From Cyprinodon diabolis (Eukaryota; Chordata; Actinopteri; Cyprinodontiformes; Cyprinodontidae), in assembly GCA_030533445.1 (NCBI GenBank), contig CM060068.1, positions 47,956,453 to 48,020,452 of the forward strand: a stretch of DNA of 64,000 bases. The letters are read 5' to 3'. Shown piece by piece: positions 62,626-64,000 of the stretch. A program made the position numbers and the translations under genes. The number at the start of each line of letters is the position of its first letter. Position 1 is the stretch's first letter. The notes under the pieces are model-generated. The model ran no database searches and was not told the origin of the DNA. It was given only the letters and a program-made list of their open reading frames with translations.

Positions 62626-63320
62626 TAATAGTCAGAGTTTCTGTCAGGGTTGCCGGCTGTTTTTGCTCCATCTACTTTCCCTTCAGTTATCTTGGCTTCT
62701 TAACTTTGCTTCTCTGTTCTTATTTTGGTTCATCACCAAACTTTTCAGATTTGATTTATTATAAATGTCTTTAAATGATCGGCGCAGTGCCGATCCATCA
62801 AATCCAATCCAGTTAAAACACACTGTTTGTTTTTGCACTGTGACACAAAGAGAAAAGTTTGCTTTGTTATTAATAGTTTGGTCAGGTCTTCTATGTTGCA
62901 CATCTTTAAATAGAAAGCTGAAGAAACTAGTAAATGTAACTGGATTCAGCAGCTTGTTTCATTCTGGCTGCACCGTCTATGAAACCAGCATTGAAGCACG
63001 CCGCCCTCCATGGCTGACATTTGACCTCCGGTGGTCTACAGACAGAGGGGTGCCTGTGACATCAGAAGGCTTCAGCCTTAGCGGCTGCTGAGCAGGGTCG
63101 CGCCCTCCTGTCTCCCTCCACCTCTGCAAATAGAGCCTGTTACATAAGCCCTGCCTCGTTGAGTGGATGATTAATGGGTGGAGAAGCTCAGAAATTTGTT
63201 CAATCTGTTCCAGTGTTTCTGCTCCTGCTTTCTGAGATACGTTCTTGAAAGGCAGCGGATGTTCCACCTCTCCACCAATGACAGCTGCTCCCTTTGGTGG
63301 CATGCAGCACTTGGATTTAA
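62626..63320. other. Intergenic, no feature seen
   Basis: The ORFs at 62765-63303 on both strands lack recognisable domains or splice context. Confidence 0.45.
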
Positions 63321-64000
63321 TTCAGTTCTATTCAGTTTATTTCTATAGCTCCAATTCACATCAGGTCATGTCAGGTCACTTTCCAGTTCACCAGATCATC
63401 CAGTCAGATTGATTCAAAGTTTTCTATCTAAGGAAAACCAGCTGATTGCATCGACTCATTGACTCTTCAGCAATCCCTCACACTAAGCATGCTTGTAGCG
63501 ACAGTGGAGAGGAAAAACTCCCTTTGAACAGGAAGAAACCTCCAGCAGAACCAGGCTCAGTGTGAGCGGCCATCTGCTGAGGCCCACTGGGGTTCAAGGA
63601 GACAGAAGCAGACATAGAAAAAGAAGCATAGATACAAAAGGCAACTGTCAACCAGCTCCACAGGCGGCCCCGTCCAGGAAACACGCAGCCAGGCAGACGA
63701 GCTCCGAGCCAGCTCCCATGTCAGAGGATGAAGAGAGCACATCCAGTTAGTCACAGTCAGAGAAACAGGACTACACTGGAAAACAGGCCAAGCTCCAACA
63801 TCTAGAAACAAAGGTGTTGATGGCAGCAGCACAGCTGATATTTCTCTCCAGGATGGAGTCACAGCCAAACAGGAACAGACCAGATGAAGCTACTATGAGA
63901 AATAGCAGAGAGAGCAGAACGTTAGAGATTGAACTAACAGATTCTGCAGAGTGGGAGAATAGAGATAGAATGAAGCAGAATGATGAAAAAGGGGTCCCTA
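63321..64000 (-). mobile_element. L2-like LINE 3' UTR, copy 4 (continues past the window)
   Basis: Almost identical to copies 1 and 2, in the same orientation. Its upstream part, possibly including ORF2, lies right of the window. Confidence 0.85.

Noticed and set aside
29046..64000. Expected neighbour of VWA8 (in human, RGCC lies beyond the VWA8 3' end)
   Set aside because: I found no RGCC-like exon on either strand by reading. It may lie further right or synteny may differ, and a translated search would be needed.

Overview
This is a piece of a repeat-rich teleost nuclear genome. The evidence is GT-AG introns of 98 bp to 11.5 kb, vertebrate-type exons, and an abundance of fish-type transposons: hAT MITEs, Tc1, L2-like LINEs and a DIRS element. 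It looks percomorph or acanthomorph rather than zebrafish-like. That is an impression from the repeat families, and I cannot name the species.

Only one host gene is visible: the 3' part of VWA8 on the + strand, 4693-28368. Eight coding exons join in frame into 368 codons plus TGA. They cover the conserved linker and the complete C-terminal von Willebrand factor A domain with its metal-ion (MIDAS) residues. A 3' UTR of about 0.7 kb ends near an AATAAA at 29021. All upstream exons, including the AAA+ ATPase modules, lie left of the window.

The VWA8 introns and left flank (1-29 kb) are packed with non-autonomous DNA transposons. These include at least ten copies of a palindromic MITE ending in CACTGC/GCAGTG, two copies of a TA-flanked element, a TTAA-flanked element, several hAT elements with readable 8-bp target duplications, and an antisense LINE (14850-17450) split by a hAT MITE.

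From 29 to 48 kb I see no host gene. The region holds further hAT copies, near-identical 5'-truncated L2-like LINE tails all in one orientation, a 1.64-kb satellite of a 20-bp unit (38012-39650), a 2.93-kb minisatellite of an 11-bp unit (42281-45213), and a 1.66-kb hAT carrying a GGAT microsatellite (45266-46922).

At 48302-54063 lies a full-length DIRS-type retrotransposon on the - strand. It has gag, a fused RT-RNase H-tyrosine recombinase ORF, inverted terminal repeats and the diagnostic internal complementary region. Its recombinase has lost a catalytic arginine through what looks like CpG decay.

From 54 to 64 kb there is a C-rich tract (57230-58520), a short inverted array of the same 11-bp minisatellite unit (58523-58618) with flanks homologous to the big array, a decayed Tc1 transposon with TA duplications (61141-62623), and another L2-like tail running off the window. 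No new gene system was found. The most unusual structures are the 11-bp minisatellite family, whose two inverted copies differ about 30-fold in length, and the intact DIRS architecture.
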